Assembly (NCBI RefSeq): GCF_015627125.1
Contig: NZ_VTDO01000005.1
Coordinates: forward strand, 1 to 64,000
DNA: 64,000 bases
Direction: 5' to 3'
Source: Acinetobacter rathckeae
GTDB lineage: Bacteria > Pseudomonadota > Gammaproteobacteria > Pseudomonadales > Moraxellaceae
The stretch's first letter is position 1; every line of letters begins with the position of its first letter. The notes under the pieces are model-generated. The model made no database searches. It saw only the letters and a list, made by a program, of their open reading frames with translations, and was not told the origin of the DNA. This document shows, one piece after another, positions 37,170 through 46,713 of the stretch. The position numbers were made by a program, and so were the translations under genes.

Positions 37170-38840
37170 TTATTTGTGTGTGTTTTTTAATGGTTTTACA
37201 GTATATTCACGCTTTTGACTAATATAAGCCAACAAAATAACAGGAATTAAGCCAACAATAACAATAAGTAATGCTGCAATGGTACCATCTTCATATGTAC
37301 CTCTAGCAGCTTCTCCATATAAAAAAGTAGCCAATGTTTCAACATTCATTGGGCGTAAAAGTAATGTTGCTGGCAGTTCTTTCATACAGTCGACAAAAAT
37401 AAGCAATGCCGCAGATATAAGTGCAGGGCGTAAGAGAGGTAGGTGAATTTTGTATAAAATCGCACTTGGCTTGTGTTTTAGATTGCGTGCAGCATCATCT
37501 AAACGTGGACTAATTCGATGGTATCCTGCTTCTGTTGTACCCACGGCGATGGCTAAGAAACGGGTACTATATGCATAAATGACAGTAAATGTTGTGCCTA
37601 AAAAAAGTAGCCCTGTTGAAATTCCCATTTTAAATTCTAGAAAATCACCAACAGTCCGATCAATAAAACCGAGTGCTAACATGACACCAATGGCAAGTAC
37701 GGTACCTGGTATTGCATAACCTAAACTAGCCAAGCGTCCAAGAGCGAATATACCTGTAAAACGCATGGTGCTGGTTAAAATAAGACCGATCACGATAGTG
37801 GCAAGCGTTGCAATCAAAGACAAGGTGAGTGTATTGAGTGAGACATGTAAGAGTTGATCAGAAAATCCATTAAATCGAACACGTTTAAAAGCTTCAATGA
37901 TTAAATAGCTTGTAGGAATGATAAAGCCAAATAAAACAGGAATACAGCCACCTGCGAAGAATAGAACATTTTTGTACCCAGTGACATGTATTCGACTGAT
38001 TGTACGACTGCGTTGAGAGGACATATTGTAGCGTTGTTTGCGTCGTCCTAAACGCTCCATAGTGACTAGACCTGTTATGATCAGCAGCATAAACATCGCA
38101 ATTTGAGCCGCACCTGCCAAATTAGACTGGTTTACCCATGTAGAATAAATAGATAGGGTAAGGGTTTTTACCCCTAAGAACTCAGTTGCCCCAACATCAT
38201 TGATGGTTTCCATGAGGGCAAGGCTAGCACCCACAGCAATCGCAGGTCGTGCTAAAGGAATTGCGACACGATAAAATAATTTGATGGGGCCCAATCCGAG
38301 TGTTCTTGCAACTTCAATCAAACTTGCCGACTGCATGGTAAACAGTGCACGTGTGCTTAAATAAACGTAAGGATACAGCACAAAACTGAGTAAAAATATA
38401 CAGCCCCATAAGCTACGAATATTTGGAATAAAAGTATTAACAGAGGTGATACCTAGGCGTTCTCTGAGTATGGTTTGTACAGGCCCGATTGGGTGTAGCA
38501 GGTCGATATAGCTATAGGCAATAATATAAGTGGGTACAGCTAAAGGTAGAAGTAAAGCCCAATCAAGGATTGAACGCCCTTTAAACTCATAGGCTGTGAC
38601 CAGCCACGCACTACTTGTACCGATGAAAATGCTAATAACGCCAACACCGAACAGTAAAATGAAGGTATTGAGTAGGGTTGGGGGAATAGTGTATTGAATG
38701 AGATGCAACCAAATTTCAGGATCACCCTGTAATGCAGTCCACAGCAGTGCAACTATAGGCAAAGCAACAAGAAAGACCAGTAAGCAACTGAGCCAAAAGC
38801 CAAATTTAAAGCGTGAATGAGAAGTGTGAGAACTTTGCAT
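37170..38840 (-). CDS. Ferric iron ABC transporter permease (FbpB/SfuB-like)
   Basis: Inner-membrane permease of 556 residues with two fused binding-protein-dependent permease modules, each with about six helices, as in FbpB/SfuB. The EAA-type loops are near EVARTLGLGPIKLFYRVAIPLARPAI and DDAARNLKHKPSAILYKIHLPLLRPAL. The ATG at 38840 is chosen because the first membrane helix then follows after ~15 residues; an in-frame ATG lies 57 bp upstream. Last gene of an operon with the ATPase and binding protein. Confidence 0.92.
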   Translation of the reverse strand: MQSSHTSHSRFKFGFWLSCLLVFLVALPIVALLWTALQGDPEIWLHLIQYTIPPTLLNTFILLFGVGVISIFIGTSSAWLVTAYEFKGRSILDWALLLPLAVPTYIIAYSYIDLLHPIGPVQTILRERLGITSVNTFIPNIRSLWGCIFLLSFVLYPYVYLSTRALFTMQSASLIEVARTLGLGPIKLFYRVAIPLARPAIAVGASLALMETINDVGATEFLGVKTLTLSIYSTWVNQSNLAGAAQIAMFMLLIITGLVTMERLGRRKQRYNMSSQRSRTISRIHVTGYKNVLFFAGGCIPVLFGFIIPTSYLIIEAFKRVRFNGFSDQLLHVSLNTLTLSLIATLATIVIGLILTSTMRFTGIFALGRLASLGYAIPGTVLAIGVMLALGFIDRTVGDFLEFKMGISTGLLFLGTTFTVIYAYSTRFLAIAVGTTEAGYHRISPRLDDAARNLKHKPSAILYKIHLPLLRPALISAALLIFVDCMKELPATLLLRPMNVETLATFLYGEAARGTYEDGTIAALLIVIVGLIPVILLAYISQKREYTVKPLKNTHK

Positions 38841-38929
38841 AGGATAAAAATGAAATCGGCTGTAATGAATATTGGATTGGCAGTGATTCGTTATCACAAA
38901 AGCATATAACGAATCACTTTAGCGATGAG

Positions 38930-39952
38930 TTAATGATCAAATTGAACTTTATCTACAAGCTGGTTAGCTACTTTACGATATTTGGCAATATCGCTTAGGC
39001 GAATGTTATCTACATTCAATGGACCAAAACTTGCAATGATCGGGTCTATTTTGGCAGATTTATTCACTGGGTATTCATATCCACTTTGTGCATAGATGGC
39101 TTGACCACGGTCTGATGCAAGAAACTCAAGTAGTTGAACAGCTTCTTTACGGTTTGGTGCATGTTTGGCTAGTACAGCACCCGTGACATTAACGTGAGTA
39201 CCACCATTTTTAAAGGTTGGTAGGACGACATGAATGGCATTTGCCCAACTTTTTTGTCGATCATCGCCATTACTCATGGTACCAACATAGTAGGTATTGG
39301 CAATTCCAAGATCACAGATGTTACCTAAAATATCACGAGCAACGTCACGGTCACCGCCACTTGCAGAGCGGGCGAGATTAGCTTTGATGCCACGTAGCCA
39401 TTGTTCTGCTTTTACTTCGCCATGATGTGCAATATAGGCTGCAATGAGAGCAGTGTTGTAAGGGTGTGCACCTGAGCGAATACACATTTTACCTTTGTAT
39501 TTTGGGTCAGCAAGGTCTTCATAATGAATCGCTGTAAATTGAGTACGATCTTTCGATGCATATACGGCTCTAGCACGCATTGAAAGGGCATACCAATGCC
39601 CGTTGGCAGCACGTAAATTGGCAGGAATAGAGGCATCTAATACTTTAGAGCTGACCTTTTGGCTTAAATCATTTTCGACTAAATCTATTAAATTACCAAA
39701 ATCAACGGTCATTAAAATATCTGCAGGAGAGCGTCGTCCTTCAGTTTTTACCCGTTCTACAAGTCCTTCTTTGACAAAAATTGTATTTACTTTAATCCCT
39801 GTAGATTGACTAAAGTCATTGAGTAAAGGCTGAATCAGTCCTGGTTCTCGTGTGGTATAGAGGTTAACTTCTGCTGCCTGTAGCACGCTACTCAGTGTCA
39901 AGCCCAGAAAGGCCAAACCACCTAATGTATAACGTTTAAGTATATTTTTCAT
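38930..39952 (-). CDS. Periplasmic ferric-iron-binding protein (FbpA/FutA-like)
   Basis: Extracytoplasmic binding protein of 340 residues. A signal peptide of about 27 residues ends at LQAA, and the mature protein starts EVNLYTTREPGL. The Fe-binding tyrosines are likely the pair in ANTYYVG near 220, with Tyr in LYTTRE at the N-terminus, as in FutA-type proteins. It captures Fe(III) for the adjacent permease and ATPase. The ATG at 39952 is preferred to one 12 bp upstream. Confidence 0.92.
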   Translation of the reverse strand: MKNILKRYTLGGLAFLGLTLSSVLQAAEVNLYTTREPGLIQPLLNDFSQSTGIKVNTIFVKEGLVERVKTEGRRSPADILMTVDFGNLIDLVENDLSQKVSSKVLDASIPANLRAANGHWYALSMRARAVYASKDRTQFTAIHYEDLADPKYKGKMCIRSGAHPYNTALIAAYIAHHGEVKAEQWLRGIKANLARSASGGDRDVARDILGNICDLGIANTYYVGTMSNGDDRQKSWANAIHVVLPTFKNGGTHVNVTGAVLAKHAPNRKEAVQLLEFLASDRGQAIYAQSGYEYPVNKSAKIDPIIASFGPLNVDNIRLSDIAKYRKVANQLVDKVQFDH

Positions 39953-39991
39953 TTTTCGTCTCATATTGAAGTCGGTGAAAATGGAGCAAAA

Positions 39992-41071
39992 CTAATGTAT
40001 TGAATCTTCAGAAAAAACAAAGCCCTGCTGTGGCTGAATGTGGATGAAGAGTTGTTGTCCCTCATGCGTTGGACAGTGGAAAATACCTTGTGCATGAATA
40101 TTGTGAGTGGAGTTGTTGATTTGGAGGTGTACTGACTGTTGGTGCCCTAAATAGTGGCTTGAAATGACGGTGGCAGCGATGCTTTGAATATGCTGTGGTG
40201 TTTCGCTGAGCGCTACGTGGTAAGGACGAAAACAATATCTATATTCTTCTTGTGGTGCTTTTTCTGTAAGGCTCAGCTTATTTTGATGATTAAATTCGAA
40301 TTGTCCGCAGGTGCTATGCAAGGTATTGTTTTTTAAAGTACAAGGGATTTTATTGATGGTCGAAAAATATTCAGCAGCAAATAAACAATTGGGTGTGTCA
40401 TACAGTTGCTTTGGTGTTCCAATTTGAATGATTTTTCCTTCATGCATCAAAATAATTCGATCAGAAATTTGCAGTGCCTCTTCAGGGTCATGTGTCACAA
40501 TAATGGTTGTTGTACCACTTTTTCTTAAAATATTAACTGTATCTTGGCGAATGCGATCTCGTAGTTGGCGATCTAAGTTTGAAAAGGGTTCATCCATAAG
40601 CAAAATGTCAGGCTTTGTTACTAAAGCACGCGCTAAAGCCACACGTTGTTGTTCGCCTCCAGACAAAGTGTGGGGATATTTTTCTGCGTGTTGAGACAAA
40701 GCAACATGTTGTAAAACAGTTTTGGTGGTATGTTGTTGTTCTGATTTATTTAAATGAGTTAAGCCAAATTTGACATTATCAAATACGTTGAGATGTGGAA
40801 AAAGTGCATAGTCTTGAAAGACTAAACCAATATTACGTGCCTCTGTAGCAATATTGTGTTGGCTACTCCATAAAATTCGATTTTCAAAGCGGATACAGCC
40901 ATGATTTGGTGTTTCTAAGCCTGCCAGTAGGCGTAACATGGTGGTTTTTCCACAGCCTGAATGCCCAAGTAGGCAGATAATTTCACCATGTTCTGCTTCC
41001 CATGAGGCATTAAGGATAGCATTGTGTTGACCAAATGTTTTGCTGAGATTTTCAATACGCAAAGAAGACAT
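39992..41071 (-). CDS. Ferric iron ABC transporter ATPase (FbpC-like)
   Basis: ABC ATPase of 359 residues: Walker A GHSGCGKTT near 36, signature LSGGEQQRVALARAL near 135, Walker B ILLMDEPFSNLD, and switch His IIVTHDPEEAL. The C-terminal third is a TOBE-like domain. The ATG at 41071 is chosen: the 33-bp upstream extension to 41104 runs through a Fur-like operator. First gene of the C-A-B ordered transporter operon. Confidence 0.93.
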   Translation of the reverse strand: MSSLRIENLSKTFGQHNAILNASWEAEHGEIICLLGHSGCGKTTMLRLLAGLETPNHGCIRFENRILWSSQHNIATEARNIGLVFQDYALFPHLNVFDNVKFGLTHLNKSEQQHTTKTVLQHVALSQHAEKYPHTLSGGEQQRVALARALVTKPDILLMDEPFSNLDRQLRDRIRQDTVNILRKSGTTTIIVTHDPEEALQISDRIILMHEGKIIQIGTPKQLYDTPNCLFAAEYFSTINKIPCTLKNNTLHSTCGQFEFNHQNKLSLTEKAPQEEYRYCFRPYHVALSETPQHIQSIAATVISSHYLGHQQSVHLQINNSTHNIHAQGIFHCPTHEGQQLFIHIQPQQGFVFSEDSIH

Positions 41072-41089
41072 AGCAGAAATGACGTAATA

Positions 41090-41108
41090 AGAAGTGATAA
41101 TCATTTCA
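41090..41108. promoter_or_regulatory. Fur-box-like operator of the ferric ABC transporter operon
   Basis: Positions 41090-41108 match the Fur consensus at 12 of 19 positions, with an uninterrupted TGATAATCATT core. It lies 18 bp upstream of the chosen fbpC-like start and supports that start. Confidence 0.65.
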
Positions 41109-41424
41109 ATACTAGCATTTTAATTTTTATACTTCATTAAGTTATTTTATAGATTAAAGAATTGTATAAAGAGCGGGTGTTGTAGAAGACTACATGTGTT
41201 TTTTATTGAAAAATGAATGCGTGTAGCAGTGGAGTTAAGGATGAAAGCCACCTTGCTCTAAGTGTGTAGAGCGATGGTCGCTTTCATTGTAAAGTCATTA
41301 TCAACTTGGTTGAGAAACACTGTATGCGAGGTAGTGTTTTTCAGGAAGAGAGTGTCTCGTAGGAGGAATCTTCTCTTCAGAAGTTCATAATCTCTCAGAT
41401 TAGAGGCAATCACTGGGCTTAGCT
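41109..41424. other. Intergenic region with five successive hairpins
   Basis: No gene is open in this 316-bp stretch between ridA and the fbpC-like gene, both on the minus strand. It holds the structured segment listed separately plus the promoter of the transporter operon. Confidence 0.6.
41181..41402 (-). ncRNA. Candidate structured RNA between ridA and fbpC-like gene
   Basis: Five inverted repeats follow each other: 41388-41393/41397-41402 (6 bp), 41345-41351/41372-41378 (7 bp), 41315-41321/41333-41339 (7 bp), an interrupted 16-bp stem within 41241-41287 (8+3+5 bp), and 41181-41185/41190-41194 (5 bp). The density is unlike other gaps here. The strand is assumed from the flanking genes. 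It matches no RNA I know; RNase P, tmRNA, SRP and 6S signatures are absent. It could also be a chewed mobile-element end or an untranslated leader. Confidence 0.35.
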
Positions 41425-41805
41425 TTACCCAATAATAACAATACCATCCATCTCAACTAATGCACCTTTGGGCAGGCTTGCAACACCAAGCGCAGCACGG
41501 GCTGGATATGGTTGAACAAAGTATTCTCCCATAATTTGGTTAACCAGTTGGAAGTGAGATAAATCAGTAAGAAAAATATTGAGTTTTGCAATATCTGCAA
41601 GGCTTCCATTGGCTGCCTCACACACTGCTTTTACATTTTCAAAGACTTGACGAATTTGTGCTTCAATACCCTCTACAAGTTCCATCGTTTTTGGGTTTAG
41701 GCCAATTTGTCCCGAAAGGTATAGTGTTTTTTCAACAAGAATTGCTTGAGAGTATGTACCAATGGCAGCAGGTGCATTGTCGCTATGAATCACTTTACGG
41801 CTCAT
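41425..41805 (-). CDS. ridA: RidA family enamine/imine deaminase
   Basis: Small cytosolic trimeric enzyme of 126 residues (YjgF/YER057c/UK114 family) that hydrolyses reactive 2-aminoacrylate-type imines. The family signature is visible: [25 protein letters not shown] near the N-terminus, and the catalytic Arg in the [23 protein letters not shown] segment at the C-terminus. It follows spoT by 19 bp and is probably co-transcribed with it. Confidence 0.96.
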   Translation of the reverse strand: MSRKVIHSDNAPAAIGTYSQAILVEKTLYLSGQIGLNPKTMELVEGIEAQIRQVFENVKAVCEAANGSLADIAKLNIFLTDLSHFQLVNQIMGEYFVQPYPARAALGVASLPKGALVEMDGIVIIG

Positions 41806-41824
41806 ACAGAGATCCTTTTATATT

Positions 41825-43945
41825 TTATGAGTGAGAGGGTACAGATGTTTTCTGGCTGTCTGCATTTGCAGAGAAGGGAATGTCTTGTCTGAGTATGCGT
41901 GGAAAACCAAAGTGTATGCGTAAATCTCGAATCACGTGAGCGATTTCTTTTCGGTTGTGTACCACAATATTGACGTAAGTTTTTTTGCCTTGGGTATGTA
42001 CAAACTCTACGCCAATTTGTGACTTACGGCATTGGTAAATTAATTCGGAAATTTGTTCATCATCCATTTTTAGATGAATACATAAAAATGCAGAGAAGTT
42101 AATGTCATCACTTTTATCGGTATTCCAATACAGTGACATCATACTTTCTGGATGTAGATGTTGTTCATGCAATAAATTGTTGCAACGTGTGCGATGAACA
42201 ATCAAGCCTCTACGTGATAAATGCCCTTGAATTGGGTCACCAAGGACAGGGTTACAACAACGTGCATATTTTACATCTACACCTTCTGTGCCTTGAATAA
42301 GACGAGGGGAGTCACTATGGCTTTTGACTTCATCGGCAAATAAGTGATTAGCCACAAGTTGAGGGAGAAGGTCTCCTACAGCGATTTGCTCATACAGGCG
42401 TTCGGTAGAGTCAATGTGACGCCACTGTAAGACACTTTGCCACTGATCTTGAGTAATGTCTTTGGTCGATTTATTAAATAGTCTAAAAGCACGTGTCAAC
42501 GCTTGTTGGCCTAATACACGCTGTTCTTCTGGACTTTGTTCTCGTAATATATTTTGAATGGCACGACGTGCTTTTTGTGTGTTTACAAAGCTTAGCCAGT
42601 CTGGGTTGGGGGTCGCTAATACATCTGTAATAATTTCAATCACTTGACCGCTATGTAGTGGTGTAGATAGCGGTTTTACTTCTCCATCTACTTTTGCCCC
42701 AATGGCATGATTGCCTAAAAATAGGCTCGCAGAATAGGCAAAGTCAACGACGGTTGCTCCTTGAGGAAGCTCATGTAATTGACCATGTGGAGTATAGACC
42801 CAGATTTTTTCTTGGTGTAAGTAGTCAAGCAAATAGTTAAATGTGGTTTTAGCGCAGTCGGTATCTATGAGTGCTGTTAAGTTTTGCATAGAAGCTTGAA
42901 TGGCTGAGCGACACGCTTGTGGTGCATTTTCACCTAAAATCACACCTAAACGGGCAGCCTTTTGCATTAACTCGGTTTGTATGGTGAGCGATAGCGTGGT
43001 TTTTTCACCTTTAAGTTTCATGACTAAAGACTGATTGCCACCAGGGAGTGGTTTTCGAATATTATCTTCAAAATGAACGACTTTAAAGTTATCTGTTAAG
43101 ATGTCAGTCAGACGGTCGCAATCTGCAATTGAGCCTAAAGTGATTTCAAAAGTATGACTGCGAGTAAGTTGGTCTAAATTAATTTCATTTTTGAAAAAGT
43201 GACGTAGCAGTTCAATATTATTATTCTTTTTATTAATTTGGCCTTGAATTTGATGCTGTTCAAGTAGTTGGTGTAGATTTTTTTCCCATATTTTTTGGTA
43301 TTCACAGCGCTGAGGACGTGTTTTCTCTAATGCTTGTTGCACTTGATCAAAAGTATCTAAGTCGAGGTTTTGGTAACACAAGTGTTCTAAGTGATCGGCA
43401 ATTTCATTCATGCCAACAATACGAGCAATCGGTACAAAAACATCAAAGGTTTCTTGTGCAATACGGGCACGTTTATCTGGTCGTAATGCTTCAAGTGTGG
43501 TCATGTTGTGATAGCGGTCAGCCAACTTTACAATAATGACACGTGGGTCTTGGAGTGTAGCTTGAATAATTTTACGAAAAGAGGCCGCTTTATTAAACTC
43601 TTTGTCACTGGAGTGGGTCAGTTTCGTTACGCCATCGACTAGTTCGGCAACAGTTCTACCAAAACGTTCGATAATATCTTCTTTGGTAAAGTGAGTATCT
43701 TCAATGACATCATGCAGTAAAGAGGCCATGAGCGTTTCACGGTCTAAACGCATGCCTGCCAAAATACAACATACCGCAATTGGGTGTAAAATGTAGGGTT
43801 CACCACTTTTACGTGTTACGCCGTCATGTGCAAGGTCGGCAAAGTCGCATGCAGCCAATATCTGTGCTATGTCGTATTCATTTAAATAGACATCGATAAT
43901 TTCTTTGAGCTGCCGTCTGGCTTGGCTGACTTCTTCGCCTGGCAT
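41825..43945 (-). CDS. spoT: SpoT-like (p)ppGpp hydrolase with degenerate synthetase domain
   Basis: RelA/SpoT homologue of 706 residues. The HD hydrolase domain is intact: ILHP (His54), LLHDVIEDT (His78, Asp79, Glu82, Asp83) and KLADRYHNMTTL. The next region (~200-350) shows none of the synthetase signatures (GR-x-KH-x-YSIY, DIYAFRV, NGYQSLHT). TGS (WVYTPHGQLHELPQGATVVDFAY), zinc-finger-like (YARCCNPVLGD) and ACT domains follow. It should degrade but not make (p)ppGpp, as described for Moraxellaceae. rpoZ lies upstream, ridA 19 bp downstream. Confidence 0.95.
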   Translation of the reverse strand: MPGEEVSQARRQLKEIIDVYLNEYDIAQILAACDFADLAHDGVTRKSGEPYILHPIAVCCILAGMRLDRETLMASLLHDVIEDTHFTKEDIIERFGRTVAELVDGVTKLTHSSDKEFNKAASFRKIIQATLQDPRVIIVKLADRYHNMTTLEALRPDKRARIAQETFDVFVPIARIVGMNEIADHLEHLCYQNLDLDTFDQVQQALEKTRPQRCEYQKIWEKNLHQLLEQHQIQGQINKKNNNIELLRHFFKNEINLDQLTRSHTFEITLGSIADCDRLTDILTDNFKVVHFEDNIRKPLPGGNQSLVMKLKGEKTTLSLTIQTELMQKAARLGVILGENAPQACRSAIQASMQNLTALIDTDCAKTTFNYLLDYLHQEKIWVYTPHGQLHELPQGATVVDFAYSASLFLGNHAIGAKVDGEVKPLSTPLHSGQVIEIITDVLATPNPDWLSFVNTQKARRAIQNILREQSPEEQRVLGQQALTRAFRLFNKSTKDITQDQWQSVLQWRHIDSTERLYEQIAVGDLLPQLVANHLFADEVKSHSDSPRLIQGTEGVDVKYARCCNPVLGDPIQGHLSRRGLIVHRTRCNNLLHEQHLHPESMMSLYWNTDKSDDINFSAFLCIHLKMDDEQISELIYQCRKSQIGVEFVHTQGKKTYVNIVVHNRKEIAHVIRDLRIHFGFPRILRQDIPFSANADSQKTSVPSHS

Positions 43946-44101
43946 AAAACGTCCTTTTGTGAGTGTAGATAAAAACAGGATGTGAGTCTTCTAATCAAAA
44001 GCATTCTGTCGCATTTGTCAAATTTTCTGTGTTAAAAGTCAGTGTATTTTCCAATCAATATCATCTTTTTAGCCATATTGGTTGGAAATTAGTCAATAAA
44101 A

Positions 44102-44128
44102 AAAGCCTAGCATGACGGACTAGGCTTT
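44102..44128 (-). terminator. Intrinsic terminator after rpoZ
   Basis: A perfect 9-bp stem (44102-44110 with 44120-44128) with a 9-nt loop is followed on the minus strand by a run of seven T. It lies between rpoZ and spoT, so part of the transcription may stop before spoT. Confidence 0.8.
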
Positions 44129-44144
44129 GTTTTTAGATGTAGAC

Positions 44145-44423
44145 TTAAAATGAAAAGTTGTCTAAACCTAAGTTGTTTGCAGATAAAGCAAGGTCTAAGT
44201 TAGAGCGTTGGTAGTCTTGATCACGTTGCTTTAAAATGTCTTTGGTTACATGGCCAAGTGCAATTTCACGTAGTGAAACGACGGTTGGTTTGTCATTGTC
44301 CCATTCAACAGTTGGTTCAAGACCTTGACGTGACAGTTGGCGCGCACGTTTACTAGCTACAAGTACTAACTCAAAGCGGTTATCTACATGTTCTAAACAA
44401 TCTTCAACGGTTACGCGTGCCAT
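44145..44423 (-). CDS. rpoZ: RNA polymerase omega subunit
   Basis: Small RNA polymerase assembly subunit of 92 residues. The conserved omega pattern is clear: [30 protein letters not shown] at the N-terminus, then [13 protein letters not shown]. In many gammaproteobacteria omega also contributes to a ppGpp-binding site. It lies between gmk and spoT, the standard order. Confidence 0.97.
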   Translation of the reverse strand: MARVTVEDCLEHVDNRFELVLVASKRARQLSRQGLEPTVEWDNDKPTVVSLREIALGHVTKDILKQRDQDYQRSNLDLALSANNLGLDNFSF

Positions 44424-44498
44424 AATATATCTCTAGTGTGAGTTAAAATTAACCAAGTCGATCATTATAAATCGCTTTTCGGCCAGACTCAAGCGACC

Positions 44499-45119
44499 TT
44501 ATTGTTCTGCACGTAATAATTTTTCAATCAGTGCCTGATGGCGTATGGCTTGTTGTTGCATACTTAGTCGATTTGCACTCACAATAGACTCAAGGTCATG
44601 TAAGGCTTTGTTAAAGTCATCATTAATAATCACGTAATCGAAATGTGTATATTGTTGCATGTCTTCAACGGCACAGCTTAAACGGTGCTCAATGATTTCT
44701 ACGCTGTCTGTGCCTCGGTTTGAAAGGCGTTGGCGTAAGTCAAATTGGCTTGGCGGTAAAATAAAGATTTGTTTGGCTTGTGGGAAAATATGGCGTACTT
44801 GTTCTGCACCTTGCCAATCAATTTCGAGCAAGACATCATGGCCTTGTTCAAGTTGCTGGCGTACAGTGGCTTGAGATGTACCATAATAGTTACCGAATAC
44901 TTCGGCATATTCAATAAAGCCATCTTGTTTGACTTGGTTTAGAAAGTCATCTTTTGAGGTAAAGTGGTAGTGAACACCGTTGAGTTCGCCAGGGCGTTGG
45001 CCACGGGTGGTGTGCGATACAGATACGTGTAAGTTGGTCACACGCTCAAGTAGGGCTTTTACCAAAGAGGTTTTGCCTGTTCCTGATGCAGCAGAAACAA
45101 CAAACAAGAGGCCTGACAT
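44499..45119 (-). CDS. gmk: Guanylate kinase
   Basis: Kinase of 206 residues phosphorylating GMP to GDP. The P-loop SAASGTGKTSLVKALL lies at residues 9-24, the GMP-binding segment is SHTTRGQRPGE..GVHYHF near 36-53, and LLEIDWQGAEQVR near 95 completes the fold. It heads a gmk-rpoZ-spoT-ridA series and is divergent from ispH. Confidence 0.97.
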   Translation of the reverse strand: MSGLLFVVSAASGTGKTSLVKALLERVTNLHVSVSHTTRGQRPGELNGVHYHFTSKDDFLNQVKQDGFIEYAEVFGNYYGTSQATVRQQLEQGHDVLLEIDWQGAEQVRHIFPQAKQIFILPPSQFDLRQRLSNRGTDSVEIIEHRLSCAVEDMQQYTHFDYVIINDDFNKALHDLESIVSANRLSMQQQAIRHQALIEKLLRAEQ

Positions 45120-45249
45120 GATATTTTCCTGATATGATAAAATATCTTCTCTATTTTAAAGTAGACTGTCGCTAAACTGAATAGTTTATTTGATTTGAAT
45201 GGCGTATAAACGCAAAAAATCAGTTATTTCGAGTGTGATTGAGGATTTT

Positions 45250-46200
45250 ATGGAAATTGTATTGGCGAATCCACGAGGTTTTTGTGCAGGGGTTGATCGT
45301 GCCATTGCCATCGTGAACAGAGCACTTGAATGTTTTGATCCCCCAATTTATGTGCGACATGAAGTGGTACATAATAAATTTGTCGTTGATGATTTACGTC
45401 AACGTGGTGCAATTTTTGTAGAAGAGCTTGATCAAGTTCCCGATGACAACATTGTGATTTTTAGTGCTCATGGTGTGTCAAAGGCGGTGCAAGAAGAAGC
45501 TAAACGCCGTGGCTTAAAAGTATTTGATGCAACATGCCCGTTGGTCACGAAAGTACATATAGAAGTGACCAAATATGCAAGAGAGGGACGAGAGGCAATT
45601 TTAATTGGACATCATGGTCACCCGGAAGTTGAAGGCACCATGGGGCAATATGACTTGCAATATGGTGGTCGAATTTATTTAGTTGAAGATGAGCAAGATG
45701 TTGCTGCACTTGAGGTCATTAATCCTGAGTATTTGGCTTTTGTTACACAAACGACGCTTTCTATTGATGATACAGCCAAAGTGATTGATGCATTACGTGA
45801 GAAATTTCCTCAAATTAAAGGGCCACGTAAAGATGATATTTGCTATGCCACGCAGAATCGTCAGGATGCCGTCAGAGATCTAGCCGAGCAGTGTGATGTG
45901 GTGTTGGTGGTGGGTTCTCCAAACTCCTCAAACTCCAATCGTTTAAGAGAGCTTGCTGAGCGTATGGGTAAAACGGCTTTTTTGGTTGACAATGCACAAG
46001 AGCTACAAGCAGATTGGTTTAAGCCCAATAGTAAAATTGGTGTGACAGCAGGGGCTTCAGCACCAGAAATTTTAATTAAACAGGTGATTCAGCGTTTAAA
46101 AGATTGGGGAGCACAAGCACCGCAAGAATTAGATGGGCGTGAAGAGAACATTACTTTTAGTTTACCGAAAGAATTAAGAATACAAGTAGTACAATCTTAA
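45250..46200 (+). CDS. ispH: 4-hydroxy-3-methylbut-2-enyl diphosphate reductase
   Basis: [4Fe-4S] enzyme of 316 residues, last step of the non-mevalonate isoprenoid pathway. The three cluster cysteines lie in NPRGFCAGV (Cys12), [11 protein letters not shown] and DICYATQ. Substrate residues include the HEVVHN and [11 protein letters not shown]is motifs and the [10 protein letters not shown] segment. GAGG lies 6 nt before the ATG at 45250; an in-frame start 51 bp upstream is not supported. A terminator separates it from the pilin operon. Confidence 0.96.
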   Translation: MEIVLANPRGFCAGVDRAIAIVNRALECFDPPIYVRHEVVHNKFVVDDLRQRGAIFVEELDQVPDDNIVIFSAHGVSKAVQEEAKRRGLKVFDATCPLVTKVHIEVTKYAREGREAILIGHHGHPEVEGTMGQYDLQYGGRIYLVEDEQDVAALEVINPEYLAFVTQTTLSIDDTAKVIDALREKFPQIKGPRKDDICYATQNRQDAVRDLAEQCDVVLVVGSPNSSNSNRLRELAERMGKTAFLVDNAQELQADWFKPNSKIGVTAGASAPEILIKQVIQRLKDWGAQAPQELDGREENITFSLPKELRIQVVQS

Positions 46201-46218
46201 CGAAAACAGCATACAATG

Positions 46219-46247
46219 AAAGCGGGCTTTAGTGTCCGCTTTTTTTT
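46219..46247 (+). terminator. Intrinsic terminator of ispH
   Basis: A 9-bp stem with one G-T pair (46219-46227 with 46234-46242) is followed by a run of eight T. Confidence 0.82.
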
Positions 46248-46284
46248 ATCATGCTGTTGGAGCTGACTTTATTTGGGGGTATTG

Positions 46285-46713
46285 TTGAAATTCATACGAG
46301 GTTTTACACTGATTGAACTAATGATTACCATTGCAATTATGGCTATTATTGCCACTATGGCAGTACCTTCTTTCTCGAATATGCTAGAACGACAGCGTTT
46401 GAATAGGGACATGCAAAGTTTAATTGCACAGTTGTCAAAGGCTCGTAGCCAAGCCGTTGCTTTAAGGCGTGATGTCACGGTAACTTTAAATAGTCAAACA
46501 ACAGATACTGCAGATACTTTGAATTGGAGCCCGTCTGGGTACAATGTATTGAAAGCACCCAATTTGGCCAGCGTTACATTCAATTTGGTTGGGGTGACTA
46601 ATTTAGCTTCTGATACTAATTTTTCAATATGTAATAGCAAAATTTCACAGAGCAGTAATTTTACTTTAACGCGTTTTGGCACGGTCATATTGACAGCAAA
46701 TGGGGTGTGTTGA
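46285..46713 (+). CDS. fimU: Minor pseudopilin FimT/FimU (GspH-like)
   Basis: Type IV minor pilin of 142 residues. The PilD site G/FTLIE lies after a 5-residue leader (RG/FTLIELM), with Glu at +5 and a hydrophobic N-terminal helix to about residue 30. A GspH-like globular domain with two Cys near the C-terminus follows. The start is a TTG at 46285, chosen because GGGGG lies 5-6 nt upstream; two other TTG codons (46273, 46282) are in frame. Its stop overlaps the next start (TGATG). First gene of the competence/minor-pilin operon. Confidence 0.86.
   Translation: MKFIRGFTLIELMITIAIMAIIATMAVPSFSNMLERQRLNRDMQSLIAQLSKARSQAVALRRDVTVTLNSQTTDTADTLNWSPSGYNVLKAPNLASVTFNLVGVTNLASDTNFSICNSKISQSSNFTLTRFGTVILTANGVC

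Noticed and set aside
41181..41402. Known RNA (6S, RNase P RNA, tmRNA or SRP RNA) in the ridA-fbpC gap
   Set aside because: None of the conserved core motifs of these RNAs is present and the fold is a chain of local hairpins rather than a long closing stem.
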